A program made the position numbers and the translations under genes. From Scatophagus argus (lineage: Eukaryota; Chordata; Actinopteri; Scatophagidae): a stretch of DNA of 64,000 nt. The notes below the pieces were generated by a model. It was not told the origin of the DNA, searched no databases, and saw only the letters and a list, made by a program, of their open reading frames with translations. Shown here in pieces: positions 36,241 through 49,420 of this stretch; within the stretch, counting starts at the first letter, position 1, and every line of letters begins with the position of its first letter. The stretch lies in the NCBI RefSeq assembly GCF_020382885.2, contig NC_058499.1:7921872-7985871 (forward strand), in the 5' to 3' direction.

Positions 36241-37221
36241 ATGGTAACAGGATACTGTTGAAAACATCTGCTTTCTCATCACTCTGCAGAAAAAAAAAAT
36301 CTTTTTCATTGAGAAAAACAGTGATCTTGACTGACATTTATACTGTTCTAATTGAACAAATGTGACTGTATGGTGATAAATTACATTTCTAAAAAAAAAA
36401 TCACAACAGCATGATGTAAAAAAATTTTGGTAATGTCAATAAATATGATGCCAGTGTTACAAATAATAATAATCCTCAAATGCACCTCGTCAGCGATGCT
36501 CAGATATTCTGATTTAAAAGGAGCGGATGTTTATTAGCATTTTTCATTAATGGCAGTTCATCTTCTGAAGGTTGTCTTTGTCTAAATATAGACAGAAGGA
36601 GGTTACTTACTAATTCGTTACAACTGTGAGGTAACCACAGTAGCAACTTGTGTCAGTGACTCCCCTTGGCTTTCCTCCTCCTGAACTCCAGGCCAAGTAT
36701 TTACAAAGTGTGTGTGTGTATGTGTGTGTATTTCTGTAAGTGTGTATCCGGCGCCGCTATTAGTACGATTGGTGAATGAACACATGTGCATATCATGTTT
36801 GTGTGAGTGTGTTATAAACTGAAGGAGTTTTTAGAAGGTCAGCCGTGCTAGTCAACAGCTCCTTTGAATTACATCGTTCCAGTTCCAGCTACTCCCCTCG
36901 AAACGAAATAGGGGCCATTCGACCCAGTCTGACGTACGCTCTGTAGGGCTGGTGATGACAGCGTCTCACAGACTGGAATGAGTCTATAAAGGTAGAGCTA
37001 TATCTGGGAGGCCTCTGATTCAACCTGCTTTACCTATAGACTTTTTAAAACAAAGGATGACTAGTAATTATTCCAAACAGCACATTACTGAATGTAAAAC
37101 TTAGACATGAATGGAAAGAAATCTCATTAAGCAATAGCTTTCAGCTACGTACCATGAGGCAATATAAATGTGTCTACCACCAGACATTATACGGTGGTAA
37201 CAATCACTTAAATATCAAGGC

Positions 37222-37462
37222 AGATGGCCGCCCACATTGAGTTGGGGTCTGCTCCGAGGTTTCTGCCTTCTAAAGGGAAGGTTTTCCTCACCAGTGTCGC
37301 CAAGTGCTTGCTCATGAGGGTTTTGTTGGGTCTCTCTGTACCAAAAATCAAATTAAAGAGTTTGCTCTAGACCTGCTCTAATTGGAAAGTGTCATAAGAC
37401 AACTTTTGTTGCGATTAGGCGTTATTTATATTAATAAATTGAACTGAATTGAATTGAATATC
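37222..37462 (+). mobile_element. Retroposon 3' end with (GAATT)n-like tail
   Basis: 'ggtttctgccttctaaaggga', 'tcaccagtgtcgccaagtgc', 'ttgctcatgagggttttgtt' and 'agacctgctctaattggaaa' followed by a reiterated 'ttgaactgaattgaattgaa' tail match the 3' end of a very common teleost retroposon. The reiterated tail gives + orientation. It is 5' truncated, as is usual for LINE/SINE copies. Confidence 0.55.
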
Positions 37463-40400
37463 TCTAGTTGTACTAAAATTCTCCAGTGTTTCTGTCTCAA
37501 ATCACTGCGCATGACTGCTTTACAGCAACACTCTGATTGCGTTGATTCATCAGGAATTCATAAACCCGGATTTGACAGAAACAGACATTTTTAATACATA
37601 TCCACAAAGAATTTCTTAATAGATTTTTCTAAGAAATAACTCCATGATGATACAAATATAGAATATAAAATCACATATACTCTGATTGAGGTTTTTAATC
37701 CATCATCCTTCCCCATACTTAAACCTGTGCAAAATCTGACCAATAAATTAGTGTTTCCAAACATCATATACATATAACCATAATTTCAGCAGACTCGCAT
37801 GTTTTGAAACATAGTAAGTGAAATGTCGTCAAAGTAGTGATTAAGTAATCTAGACATCTAAAAAACATTATTAACTTTTCCACCAAATTCGGCCCAGTTC
37901 TAACATAGGCACTACAAGCCTGCTGGTATTGAATTTGCAGAGGCTGATATTTATATTTTACACTTTATAGCTTTCTTTGTAAACGCATCACATTTTGACA
38001 ACTTCTGTCTTTTGAACTGCAAATTACCAACACGACACTTGCCGGGTTAGCATTGCTTATTGCTCAAGATTTCTCTTTTGCTCTCCCTGTATGCTATACT
38101 GAGTCAATAATCCAAAGACAGTACATGTTATCATAAACCTTAAACTTATACGCACTGTGTGCTGAAGTTTGTATGGACTACGGCGTACATTCTTCCCTTC
38201 ACTCATCAGCCAGTGTATATGGCTGAGATGTGAGGAGCGTGTGCAGCTGCATCTAATTAATAGTGTGAAAGTTTTTGCCTAATAGAGCCTAAGCTGTGTT
38301 TATGCTATCCCCATTACCCTCTCTGCAAGTGAGCGAAGCACACAGTCTCCTCACCCTTAGGTGTTTGAACCCGGGGCTTCCACTCTAGAAAGTGGATACC
38401 CCGGCCAAGCTCCTTGCCAGTTCCTAGGTTTTGATAACCACCAATTTTAGCCTGCTGTCATCTGAAGTTGATGTTCATGTTTTTCCTGATAGGTGACCAG
38501 GCATGTGGGGAGAGACGAAACCAGATACCTCAGATCCAGAGGGCAGGGTCCCTTGGAATTACCTCTGCTTGTACCGTCTCATGCCTACCTCGGATTATCA
38601 TTTCACTCCTTGATCAAGCCTTTCCCTTTTTTAGTAGACAGCGTCGTCCAAAATCCAGGCACAGGGGGCAACTGCAGGCGGATCAGTTCACCGGAGAACC
38701 ACACATGGGTTGTTAATCAAGGATGACTCCCAAGGTCTCAGAGTGTAATTTTTATTGGTAACTTTATGTTTACACGATTCTAATCTCAGACTCTACTCTC
38801 TTGGCGTTTGATTGCATGCCCACGACCAAGGCCGACTGAGGTCAGAACATTTTCACACAACGTTTAACCATGCAGTTGACTAACTGATTAGGTAACAGTC
38901 AGAAAATTCATCTACAACAATTTTATTAATTGAATTTAATTTAGTGAATATCCTTGAGTTTGGACTGGACCAAAAAGACTTTTTTAAAGTATCACATTGA
39001 GGCTTTGGGGATTTGTAGTGGACATTTGTCTCTACTTTCTGACATGTTTTGGTCATTATACACAAAAAAATCATCATCAGTTAGCCTCTTAGCCACTTTG
39101 ATGACTGGGTCCATGACACCAATCAGAGCTGCTGCTTCTATACCATCACTTTACAAGCGAAAACTCCTCTCCTCCAGTGTTTTTAAAGTGTGTGTGTTTT
39201 TAAAAGGTAGAACCATATTTACACCAGCACTTACAAGGCCTTGCACGCTCAGAAGCACAGAGGTTTACTCAGCGTTAACTCAAACACTTTCCTCTTTCGC
39301 ACCTCACCTGCCACGTCCCCACATGTTACTGCGAGCTCTGCAACATAAACAGACTGCTGAAGCGCAACATTAGGTCAGACAGAAGATGGTGCTGACCGCC
39401 TGGACTGCAACATGCTGCCACGTGTCTGATAGCATTTCTCAATCCATAGCTTCCTCGAAATCCTCTCATTTGTGCCTGCTCATTAATAAATATCTTTGGC
39501 TACTCGTGCTCATAAACAAGGCCACTTCACAGCACGGCAGCTGATTTTCTTCCATGTTTGGAATGAATTTCTAATTAATTTTAACACAACACTACGTTTT
39601 TAACACACAGTCGTTATATATTCATATATTTCTTTCATGCAGCACCTACTTTGTGTAAGTTCCCTACATTTCAGTCAACACACAAAGAAAAGAAATATGA
39701 AGCCCATATGAATATTGTGACCTTAATGCATATTGCATCCGCAATCTGCATTTCTCTGAAGAGGACATCACCATCATGTGCTTCAGCTACGGTAAATAAA
39801 GCACAACAAACCAGGCCTATAGATTCATATAAAGAATTTATACTCATGTTTGTGTCTGTATAGACCAGCTCTCACCAGAACTGTAATTGAATCCAGCTCA
39901 AAAAGCGACCCTCTGCTGTGGAACCTTAGAGACTCCTATAAATAAACAGGCAACACTCCTTCAACACTTGCCTATATGGCACATGGAATGATTAGCTCAT
40001 GGCAAGAGCCCTCTGATCTTACAGTGTGTAGCCACAACTATTTTCTGTCAGCTATGTGCATTGCTTAACTTGTGGAGTGTGTCAAGTATGTGGTCTCTCA
40101 GGAATTCACAAAATTTTGCTTGCCTACACTGTACATTTGCCTTACACACATGTGTTAGTGAATAGTGCCGCATAATGCCGGATAACTGGGTCATTTGGAA
40201 AGAAAAATACCTGAATGTAAAGGTATGGACACAACAGTGTTTTTTTAAATTAATTTATTTATTTACGTTACCACAAGCTCTGCTCAACCAGTGGCAGTAT
40301 TGGTGTTAAAGAAAAACATTAAAAAAAACTTATCAAACTAAATAAAATATGCTGACTCTACTTTACATTTCCTGCTTGATTCTAAATACTTACAGGATTG

Positions 40401-41967
40401 TCATTTAATTTCTAAGGAATAAACCCCCTAAAATGACCCGTTTACTTCGGAAACAATACATGTGGATGCCTTTAGGGGCCGATATTAACATAAAAGTGCA
40501 AACTTTATTTAAACTGTAATTGAACAATAGCATTTCCAGATGACTAATAATTTTACTTAGATGCACAGTATGTCATTTCTGCCACTGTGGGTTTTCCAAT
40601 CAAAACAAAACAAAAGGTGTAAAAAGAGTGGGCTCATGGGCTTGTCTTTGTTGTTGAAAACTCACCATTTCTGTTGAAAATTGACCAAATCAAACACAAC
40701 GTTAGCTTGAATAGACAAATTGTATGACAAAGCTCCAGTCGGTTTAGACAAGGCGCTATTTTCCATTTTACTGTCGGGAATTGCAAAATCTTGCGAAGTT
40801 TTACTAATTCACTGTATTTCAGTGAATTTCAATGATTTTTCACTGACCTCAGGAGTAACATGTTAAAAAAAATGCGTCAGTGATTTTGTAGTGACTTTTT
40901 CTTGTTTAAAGCCTGCACACCTGGACCTTGCAGACACTGTGGTTATACATATTTGTAGAGCACGCATTAAATCAGAGCCAGTTTTTTTCAAATAGTGCAT
41001 TTATGAAAAGCAGAGGAACAATAAATGAATATATTTTCTCTAAATGCATAATTTTATGCATTTGTTTGCTAGTAGTGATCGTATACATGGTTATACCTTA
41101 AACATAGTCTATAAAACTCAAAAATATGCCCTTTTCACATTCACATTCTTGAAACAGTGTAGATTATACACATCCATTAGTAGTGAACAAGACAGGGTTG
41201 TGTCAAATAAAAGGCTGCTTCATGTAGTTGATGCACAGTGACCAGGGAGTTAAAGTGACATTGTAATTGAATTACATTCTGGCAGCACCTCCAGCATAGA
41301 TGATCTGGAAATACGCCCTCCAACCATTATAGAAATTATTTAATTGTGTGCTTTGCTGGGTTTTCCTGACTAAGGGGAATTACTGGCAAACACTGATGTA
41401 GTATCAATTTATTAAAACCCTCCAGAAGAACATGCTGACTTGAGAAACTGTGGACGTGCAGGCCCAAACAACAGAAGATTTTTGCATTTGGATGGTTTAA
41501 TTCAAACGTGAGGATGGTATGTTAACAGAACACATCAGAGATAAAAGAAAATTATTGTGCCACCACCCTGAAATTCCCTCCACTTGAAACAGAATAAGTG
41601 CAATACAAAATAGTCAGGAGATTAAAAAATATTTGAATGACTAACAAAGTTTCTGTAAAGTGCATTGTTTTATTTTCATTGGTATAAAATCAGTATTATA
41701 GATCTTATGTTGTCAGACTCAATTCAGTTGATTTTCAGGAATGTTTTATATAGGAAAATCATGGATGTGGTTTCTGACATCACACTGTGTGATATTTACG
41801 CCTGTTATATTGATCTATTAAATACATGCATCAGAGCTGCAGCAACAACTGAAACAAGCCCAGAACTTCATTTAGAGTGACAACAGTGGATCTGCCCTCG
41901 AGCACTTGTTTCTGGGAGCTTTTGGTATCCCCTAGCAGCCCCTGGTGGCCTCATCACATTGGGTCTC

Positions 41968-42235
41968 CAGTAAAGCTGAAACAATTAATTTACACTTAGT
42001 AATTTTTTACACGTTTCCAGCTTCTCAGTTGTGAGTATTTTAAGTATAAGTAAGTAAGTATAGGTAGTATAAGTAAGTATAAGTTTAAGAATATTATAAT
42101 AAAAATTAATATCTTTTGGTTTTAAATGGTTAGCTGAACAAATCAAGATATTTTAAGATGTCATCTTGGGCTCAGGGAAATTGTGATGAAGATAAGCATA
42201 AAATTAATCTTAAATATCTGGTCATAATGAGCTGA
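41968..42235. repeat. AT-rich interspersed repeat copy
   Basis: 'agctgaaacaattaattta', 'cagcttctcagttgtgag' and 'gtcatcttgggctcagggaa' followed by 'attgtgatgaagat' match the core of the AT-rich family. A GTAA-rich expansion (about 42045-42080) lies inside it. Confidence 0.5.
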
Positions 42236-45108
42236 CAATTAATATTATACACCCCGAATGAAGTGAGTGGATTATGATGGAACAAGGAAAGCCAAACTCA
42301 GTGAGAATGAGAACTAATTTCTGGGCAAATTTCAAAAGGGACAATGACAGAAAATTGTCAAAAATACAATGAGGGAGCATTTCAAAGAGTAATTTAGGTG
42401 TTTATGAAACTAATATTTTTGTTTTTACTGCTGATGGACAGTCTTGCTTTGTTCAGAGGTTACAGAGTCATCTCTACGAAGTGGCTCAGTATTTTTACCT
42501 AAAGCGTCCGAGCATGTGCTCTTTATTGCTTCACCATATCCGACGCGTTGATGGTCTACAGATGACGGTCTGTATGAGTCAGGCCAGCTGCCCTTGCTGT
42601 ATGCTAAAGAGAAGGCCAAAAGTCAGGGGGCGAGCTGACAGAGGGAGGGGCAGGTTGTCTCCTATTACTGCAGCAGCCGCCAGGGCTCAGCCAGTCTTGT
42701 TGCTGCCTTTCCCAATCCCTTTGCTTTCTGTATCTCTACAACACCTGCTGCATGGCCCTCTGCTTACTCCTCTCCCCTCCAGACTTTAGGCCTATAACTC
42801 CCTTTATATACTGTATGATGTGTGTTGCTAGTGAGCAATGTATGGTTGGCTGGTGTTGTTGCTGTGGATTAGGGACGCATGATGTGGAATTTTTATTATT
42901 TTTTTCAGCCGATGCAGACGACTGATAATCATCTGTTTATGCCATTAAGATAACTTATGAGTTGACATTTTTTGTTTAAGGTTGTGACCTCTACATTATG
43001 CACAGCTAAGGGTAAGAAAGGCTAACACAAGAAAAATAAAAGAGGCAGGTTTAGCTCTGACCACTAACTGACATCATTATTACAACAAACACACAGAGCA
43101 GTTATAAAACTTGTACACTTTATCCCTCTTCTTGGAATGTGAATTGGAAATTGTGATCATGTTGTCGTCCTCTGAAACTGTAAAACGTCCACACTGACAA
43201 CATCTTTCTGTACACTGCTACACTGCTCAGCTCCACACTGATGCAGAAGTGCAACAAAAAAAGTAAAAGCAGTTATTATTGAGCTGAATTTTGTAATTTT
43301 GTTAAATGTTCTTGCTTTTCATGTTTTATGTGTTAGTGGAGTGAGTGAATTTGAATTTTGAATTTTACTACCTTAACAGGCTACAATTATTTACAATTAT
43401 TTATTCCGTTGTGGGGTTTTTTTTAATGGTCAAAAGAAGAAAAGAAAAGGATGACAGCTTCTTCGTCTCACATCGATTGCAGGCGGATGTACCAAATGGA
43501 ATCAAAATCAAATAGTGTTATTTGTGTTTTGATTCCAGTGTCGGATTGTGCAATGAGCACCTCTGTCCATGGTGTTATGTCACATGGGGAGACGTCGAGT
43601 GCAGGTGAAATATCCTGTTATAGCATAAATAGTATTTTTAGGAAAGTGTTATTATTATTGTTATTTGTATTGACATTAAAACCTGCAGGTACAAGAGTAC
43701 AGCATAACTGTATTTCAGAGAAAAACATCATCACATCTCTGTACCCTGCTTATATGCATCCTGGATGACATTCAGTCCAGGCAAAATTTTAATAACAAGA
43801 TAACTGACCAGTTCGGTATCCATGTGTGTGGTTAAATAATAATATATAAACAGAACTTGCATTGTAACAAACCGTTCCTGTTAGAGGTCACAATCTTGTC
43901 ATTCTGTCCAGCACCAGACATTGGCCTTTCCAGTTGTTGAAATGTCATTTGTGATGACTCCATTAAATTGTATGAAGATGATAGGCTGTGGTTTACCACG
44001 CAGGTTTTTAAACTATTTACGAGGTGTAACACCAGTGGATCATTTAATGGTTGTCCTCTGCTAAGGTAGTAAAACTCACTGAATGATTTGCTGCTGCCTG
44101 CACAATAACAACCACCCTGTGAAAGTTCATTCGACATATGAGCGTTTAATTTTTTTGGTTTGTTTTTGTTTTTGTTGGGTCAAGATTTGTGTCGAGACTC
44201 TATAGAGCGTCTAATCAGTACATCTGTGTTTTAAAATGGATCGCTGGCCTGAAACAGAAGTGGAATAAATGGACACGTACTTTGCTCTGCTGTAGGAATA
44301 TAAGTGGATCCCATGTGTTCTTATTAAGGTGTTATTACGGTGTTAGCCCACAGCATCAGATAGACCTGCTATCCTGTCCTGTAGCATGAGACGTCCAGGC
44401 TTTTGTCTCGGTGGTGCTGATGTTGGTACTACTCACAGTACACAAACACATGAGAAACAAACAACTCCATATACTTATATAAACACAGCATAAAGTTAAA
44501 AGCCAAAACTTAACCTCATTGTACATGTGACTAAAGTTAATCCATCATCACTATCTATCTCTCTACAATACAACACTTCATCCCGAATTTTGAGAATAAA
44601 TAAATAAAAATTCTCCAGGATTTTTGTTATTTAAGATGCTGTTATTATGAATGATTACAACATTAATTATTTCATTACAACAACCATTTCTTTCTTATTA
44701 TATATTTAGATTCTAATTAAAGGCATCAGGCTGCAATTCAGAGCACTAAAAACGGTTTCTTAAGAAAGACTTTTTTAATGATGAATCTAAGACATGAAAA
44801 GTGGTACACGAGAGGCACACAAATACTACACAAAATACTTCATGAGGCTTGTTGTTATGTTACTGGCATGTTAAAAAGGTGGATCAAAAGACAAAACATA
44901 AGGCACAGGAACATTTGGAGCAACAAAAGGAAGCAAAGTAATAAGTAATAATTCAGTGTGAATTTGCTGCCCAAAAATGTATTCAAGCTCACAGTTAATT
45001 GCTGTTAATAATTATGAAGCTGATAAAATATTACTTGTGGTATAATTCCATTAACTTATAATTCAAAGTTTTGGTTTTTTTAGTGAACAGTGAACTTTTA
45101 CACTAAAT

Positions 45109-45114
45109 TTTTAT
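45109..45114 (-). terminator. Candidate poly(A) signal of the GPCR gene
   Basis: AATAAA on the - strand about 170 nt downstream of the stop codon; the only clear hexamer in the first 300 nt after the CDS. The downstream GT element is weak. Confidence 0.35.
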
Positions 45115-45283
45115 TGTGGTCAAGTCTGAAAAAAACAACAACTCTCAACTGTTATTTTATGTGTATGGAAAATAATCACAAAAACATCCATCTTTGTATT
45201 TGTATCTATATATATATATAAAAAAAAAGTATCCCCCGAATGCCACCAACTCATTGCTTGATGCTTGAACAAGTCAGCCGCAT

Positions 45284-46227
45284 CTAAAAGCTGTCTGTGG
45301 TGACACTGATGACCTGAGGCTGCACTCTGTTCCTGTGACATCTGAAGAACCAGGCTGCCCTCCTGTGGCGATAGCGCTTTGACAGCAGCACGTAGAGCAC
45401 GGGGTTGATGCAGGGGTGCAGGTACTGCAGCACAGTACAGATGAAGTAAAACAACTCCCAAGTGTGCCCATGGTGATATAACCCCAGGTACACACACAGC
45501 TCCAGCACATAACCAGGCAGCCAGCACACTGAGAAGGTCGCAGCAGCCAAGAACACCATGACGGAGGCACGGCGGGTGTTCCTGGCACTGGACACCGACA
45601 TTACAGGGCTCTTGTGGAGAAAGAGAGCCAGCCGGACGTAGTTGAAGGCGATGACTAACATTGGAACAAAGTAGTAAAGTACAAACTGGCTTAGGATCAC
45701 TTGGTAGTGGTGCTCATGAATGGTTGGAAGGCAAAAGGTGAAGTTTGCAAGGCTTTGGCCCAGGCTGTCTTTGGTGGCAAACATGCGCAGAGGCAGACTG
45801 ATGAAGAAGCTGAGGGCCCAGACCAGGATGAACATGAGGATGACCAGGTCCATGGTGGGAGGCTGGTACGGGTTGGTGATGATCATGGCACGGGTCATGG
45901 ACACGGCACACAGCGAGTAGGTGCTGGCTGCCAGGCTGAAGGCCAGCAGGAACTGGTAGACCTTGCAGGAGGTGTTACCCAGAGGCCAGGAGTGGGTGAC
46001 GGCAGAGTGCAGGGTGAAGGGGATGAGCAGGAGGGTGAGGAAGTCAGCCAGAGTCATGCTGAACAGGAGGATGTCAAGGCGGTTCTTCCGCAGTGTGTTG
46101 TACTTGGCAAACAGTGAGAAGACCAGCAGGTTGGCACTGAGCCCAATGCCCAGGATCACTCCGCAGGTACAGGCAAAGATCAGCCCGTACATATTGGGAA
46201 CAGACATTGTCAGCGACGTGATATCAC
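45284..46227 (-). CDS. Orphan-type class A (rhodopsin-like) GPCR, main coding exon
   Basis: 314 codons containing all seven helices; numbering here starts at the exon's first residue (Gly1, codon split with the previous exon). TM1 with N33 (N1.50); TM2 LAD (D62); Cys88 paired with Cys166 in ECL2; TM3; TM4 W137; TM5 P189 and Y197; CWLP in TM6 (235-238); NPVLY in TM7 (275-279); short C-tail ending TTDSF. Sequons N85 (ECL1) and N162 (ECL2). The DRY site reads TRA (112-114). The exon opens at a splice acceptor: a T/C tract on the - strand ends in TTGAAAG|GT at 46228/46227, with CTGAC/CTAAT branch-like words upstream. The frame's nominal start at 46234 is TTG, so it is not a start; ATG at 46207 could initiate a shorter protein of 307 residues, but with almost no N-terminus. 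The overall look is of the peptide-receptor branch; I cannot name the orthologue. An open frame on the opposite strand (45701-46117) is a shadow. Confidence 0.85.
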
Positions 46228-46261
46228 CTTTCAAGAAAAAAAAAAAGAAAAAAGGATTAGT

Positions 46262-46480
46262 CAGTTGACAAATTTAATCAATAACTATTTTTGTAATTGT
46301 GTCATTTTTCCAGCACGTACACTTTAACAAATGTAAACCTTTACTGGCTCCATCTTCTCATGATTTCATGCTTTTCTTTGTCATTACAAAACTGAATTTA
46401 ATATCTTTGGGTTTTTAACTGCTGGTTAAACAAAAAAAAAGGCATTTGAATATGTCACATTGGCCTCCAATGTGAAAATT
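46262..46480. repeat. AT-rich interspersed repeat in the presumed GPCR intron
   Basis: 'gacaaatttaatcaataact', 'catgcttttctttgtcatta' and 'gaatttaatatctttggg' match the AT-rich family. It sits between the main GPCR exon and its candidate first exon and is therefore presumably intronic. Confidence 0.5.
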
Positions 46481-47839
46481 TTCTCACATTTTCTTCTTCT
46501 GTCTTCTAATCACAATTTTAATCATATTAATCAAAATTGCTGTTTCTTGCAGCCGTATTTGCGCTGTTCCTTATGAAAGTTAAATTTCATATTAAGACAA
46601 AGCAAATTTGTTGCTAGTCTGGTCAAAACGTCATCTGAAATGCTTTAGCAGGTCTGTAGGGGTAGAAAATATTCTGTATATATCATAACACTTACAGATG
46701 ATGTCAAATCTTCAAAAGAAAATATACAAGTTTGTTTCATAGCACCAGCAATATGCTCGACAGCTGTTGACGTGTGATGAAGTGGAACAGGTGTTGTCTT
46801 ATCAGATTTCAGTGCATTTTAAAAAGGTGTCACATAATAATAATTATCCAGCCTTTTTTGACACACTCACCTTTGTCGTTCCTCAAATCAGTATCTTCAG
46901 GCTCATGTTTGTGTGCGAACTATCTTTAACAACACAAACCGGGGAATTGTCGTTTACCGTGGTCCATCCTGTTAAACTGGACTGAAGAAGGAAAAGGTGC
47001 CAGCCTCTCAGGACTCATTATAAAGTGTGATTGCTGAACGTGGAGGGAAGGAAGGCAAACATCACTTGGGTCAAATTGATTCTGGCTGACTGGGTTTAAA
47101 GAGCAATGGCCTGAGAGCAGCTGCTGAGAGAGCAGTGATGTACCATACACGTCTCTTCTGTTATTATTAGAGGATGTACGTGTTTCTTTCCTTTTTGTTT
47201 TATAAATTTACTTTCACTTCTACCAACAGCTGCACTTGATTTTATAAAACTTTGTTGGATTTGTTGAGCTAATCTGTGTGTCTTACAGTTTTGGAAATCT
47301 TTTTGGGAAAGTGTTTCAGTAAAAACTTTCCTGATCTGTTCAAATATTCAGTCTCTTTGGAAATGGTTTAGAGGATTCAGGACTTTTGGGAATTTTTCTT
47401 TTTTACATGAGTACTCTTCAAAGAAGACCAGGTTATTGATTATGTTCTCTGTTCCTCCCCTTCTCTGGAGATATTAATGTCTTTCTCCATTGTTTAATTG
47501 ATTTCTTTGGTGTGAGCTGCAGGCTCCTGATGGCGGTTTTATCAGGCTTTCCACAGCATTTATGACTGTGTGTCAGCTAATAGCATACGGTGTACACTGC
47601 TGCTCTTAGCACAGGATATAGCTGATGCTGATGCATTTGCTAACCCCCTCCATTACCAGCGTCTGTGCCGTGCAGTCAGCGGCTGTTAAAAATGATGCCA
47701 CACGTTCTCAAGGGCAACATTAACAGCTTTGTTGTGTTCTGTTCGTGCCGAAAAGTCAACAAAAACATTGATGTTTTTTTTCCTTTCTTCCTTTTATTTC
47801 CAAGCTCATCACTTTCACAGTAAATTAAAAAAATCTTAC

Positions 47840-47867
47840 CTCTTTTCTCCAGGAAGAAAACCTCCAT
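47840..47867 (-). CDS. Candidate first coding exon of the GPCR
   Basis: ATG at 47867-47865 followed by nine codons (MEVFFLEKR) and one extra base, ending at a strong donor AG|GTAAGA (47839 onward). The phase (1) exactly completes the Gly codon at the acceptor of the main exon, giving a 323-residue receptor. The intron would be 1.6 kb. The resulting N-terminus is short and lacks a glycosylation sequon, which is unusual but not excluded; a different upstream exon is possible. Confidence 0.4.
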
Positions 47868-48139
47868 AGCAAGGTTAAAGGTCACGATTAAATATACAAA
47901 CTGGCAGCACAAAAACTGAAAGGAATTAAATTGTTTTCTTGGAGACACTTCAGCAGTACAAACGCTGTTGATTAAAGTCGTGGCATTGTCTTTTTCATGA
48001 CCCTGTTTCCTGTTTCTTTCTATGTTTCACTGCCGATTCTTAATGAAGAGGCAGGTTGTGTGTATTCAGATCCACTCCTCAAGGTTTTAGGGATAAAAGG
48101 TAAAACAGACAGCGTTGCAGATTAATCTGCTTTGCTCTC

Positions 48140-48760
48140 ATTGTTTCTGAAATGATTGGTCAACTAACCAATTAGTTGCTTGACAGGAAGACTGTCAACC
48201 CTTTTGATAATCTCTTAAAAGTTTGACTCACATTTCAAGCAAAAGTTTAAAACATTTGTTGTATCCAGATTCTGAAATGTGTGTATTTGCTGGGTTTTTT
48301 TTGTTTTTGGTTTTTTTAATATAAATATACAGTTGACTGTGTTTCCTGTGAATATTATTTGAAAATTATCTATCAATCATTTGATGTATATTACAAATTA
48401 AACAGTGAACAAACCACCAAAAGGCTTCTTTTTAACTGTAGGAGGGCTGAGGTTTTCACTTCCACCTGATGCAACCAACCTTTTTATTTTCTCAATCGTT
48501 TGGTCGATAAAATGTCAGAAAATAGTGGAGATGCCCATCAACATTTTCCAAAGCCCATGGAGATGTCTTCACAGGTCTTGTTTCACCTGACAAAACAAAC
48601 TCCAGCTATATTCAATTTAACATCACAAAACACAGCTAATAGAAGAAAATCGGAATGAGGCAACGTTAACGATTTAAAAGATCATTTATAATAAAAAATT
48701 GTTGCTGATTGATTTTTTTTGCCGACTGACTGACAAATCATTTTAGCCCTACCTGTGACA
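48140..48760. repeat. Two adjacent copies of the AT-rich interspersed repeat
   Basis: A fragment at about 48140-48285 ('ggtcaactaaccaattagtt', 'tgactcacatttcaagca') is followed by a fuller copy at about 48490-48755 ('tttggtcgataaaatgtcag', 'ttccaaagcccatggagatg', ending 'aatcattttagccctacc'). Confidence 0.55.
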
Positions 48761-48841
48761 AACGATAACTTGCGCATTTGAGCCATATGTGGCCGGTGAA
48801 CAAAGACACCATGAATCAAAAATGTTTCTAATGGCTACACT

Positions 48842-48847
48842 TTTAAT
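48842..48847 (-). terminator. Candidate poly(A) signal of pthlh
   Basis: ATTAAA on the - strand, with the GT-rich 'tggtgtctttgttc' downstream. It would give a 3' UTR of about 0.8 kb containing AU-rich elements at 49140-49420. Confidence 0.3.
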
Positions 48848-49139
48848 GTTTGATTAACTGGAAACATGTACAGTATGCCCTCAGTGCAAACGAAGAACAT
48901 TAAATGAGTCTGAGAGCCGCTGTCTTGGGCTTGTTCTATAAAAATAAACTATAATGTAAAAAGGTCAGAGCAGGTTTGACGAAGCATCCAATAAGTTACA
49001 AGTCCATGAGCTAAGGTGGGAAAGGAAAGCAGGAACATCAAAAAGAAACATCCAGTTAAAACTCAACCACAAAAGAACATGTACAGGATATAACTAAAGT
49101 GCATTATGGAATTTAGTCAGCAGCACCGTGTTACATTCA

Positions 49140-49420
49140 CAAAATAAATATACACTTTCAAAGTAAAATAAATTACGGCAGAGCAGTTCAAACAGATGTA
49201 TTCAATGAACAGTTTGTATGTAAGTCCACAATAGTCAACACATGTAGAGCCAAACAAAAGTAGACCATTCAGCCTCCCAGTTTTGTGAAGTTACATTATA
49301 TTCAGGCAATAAATAGTTCCTCCAATGATCTGCTTGTGCACACAGCTGGTTAGAGATGACATGACACAGCATTTTTGATGTTAATCAGGATTACAGAGGC
49401 TTACAGAGTTTCCAAATAAA
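49140..49420 (-). promoter_or_regulatory. AU-rich elements in the pthlh 3' UTR
   Basis: Four or more ATTTA pentamers on the - strand (near 49144-49150, 49166-49171, 49308-49313, 49412-49417), two inside ATTTATTT-like contexts. Mammalian PTHLH mRNAs are short-lived and carry AU-rich 3' UTR elements, so the same control is plausible. Confidence 0.4.

Larger units (their letters stand above)
33430..45100. other. Gene-poor interval between kcna6 and the GPCR
   Basis: Apart from the kcna6 leader at its start, no exon was recognised on either strand. Contents: decayed transposon-like repeat 34460-35130, C-rich patch 36207-36240, (GT)n about 36707-36745, retroposon tail 37222-37462, AT-rich repeat copy 41968-42235, short (GTAA)n-like run at about 42045-42080. 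Open frames such as 35554-36006 and 38954-39373 lack homology, and the longer ones lack splice context or overlap no conserved motif. Confidence 0.6.

Noticed and set aside
45701-46117. 138-codon + strand open frame across the GPCR
   Set aside because: Antisense shadow of the seven-helix CDS; Gln/Glu/Gly-rich with no known fold.
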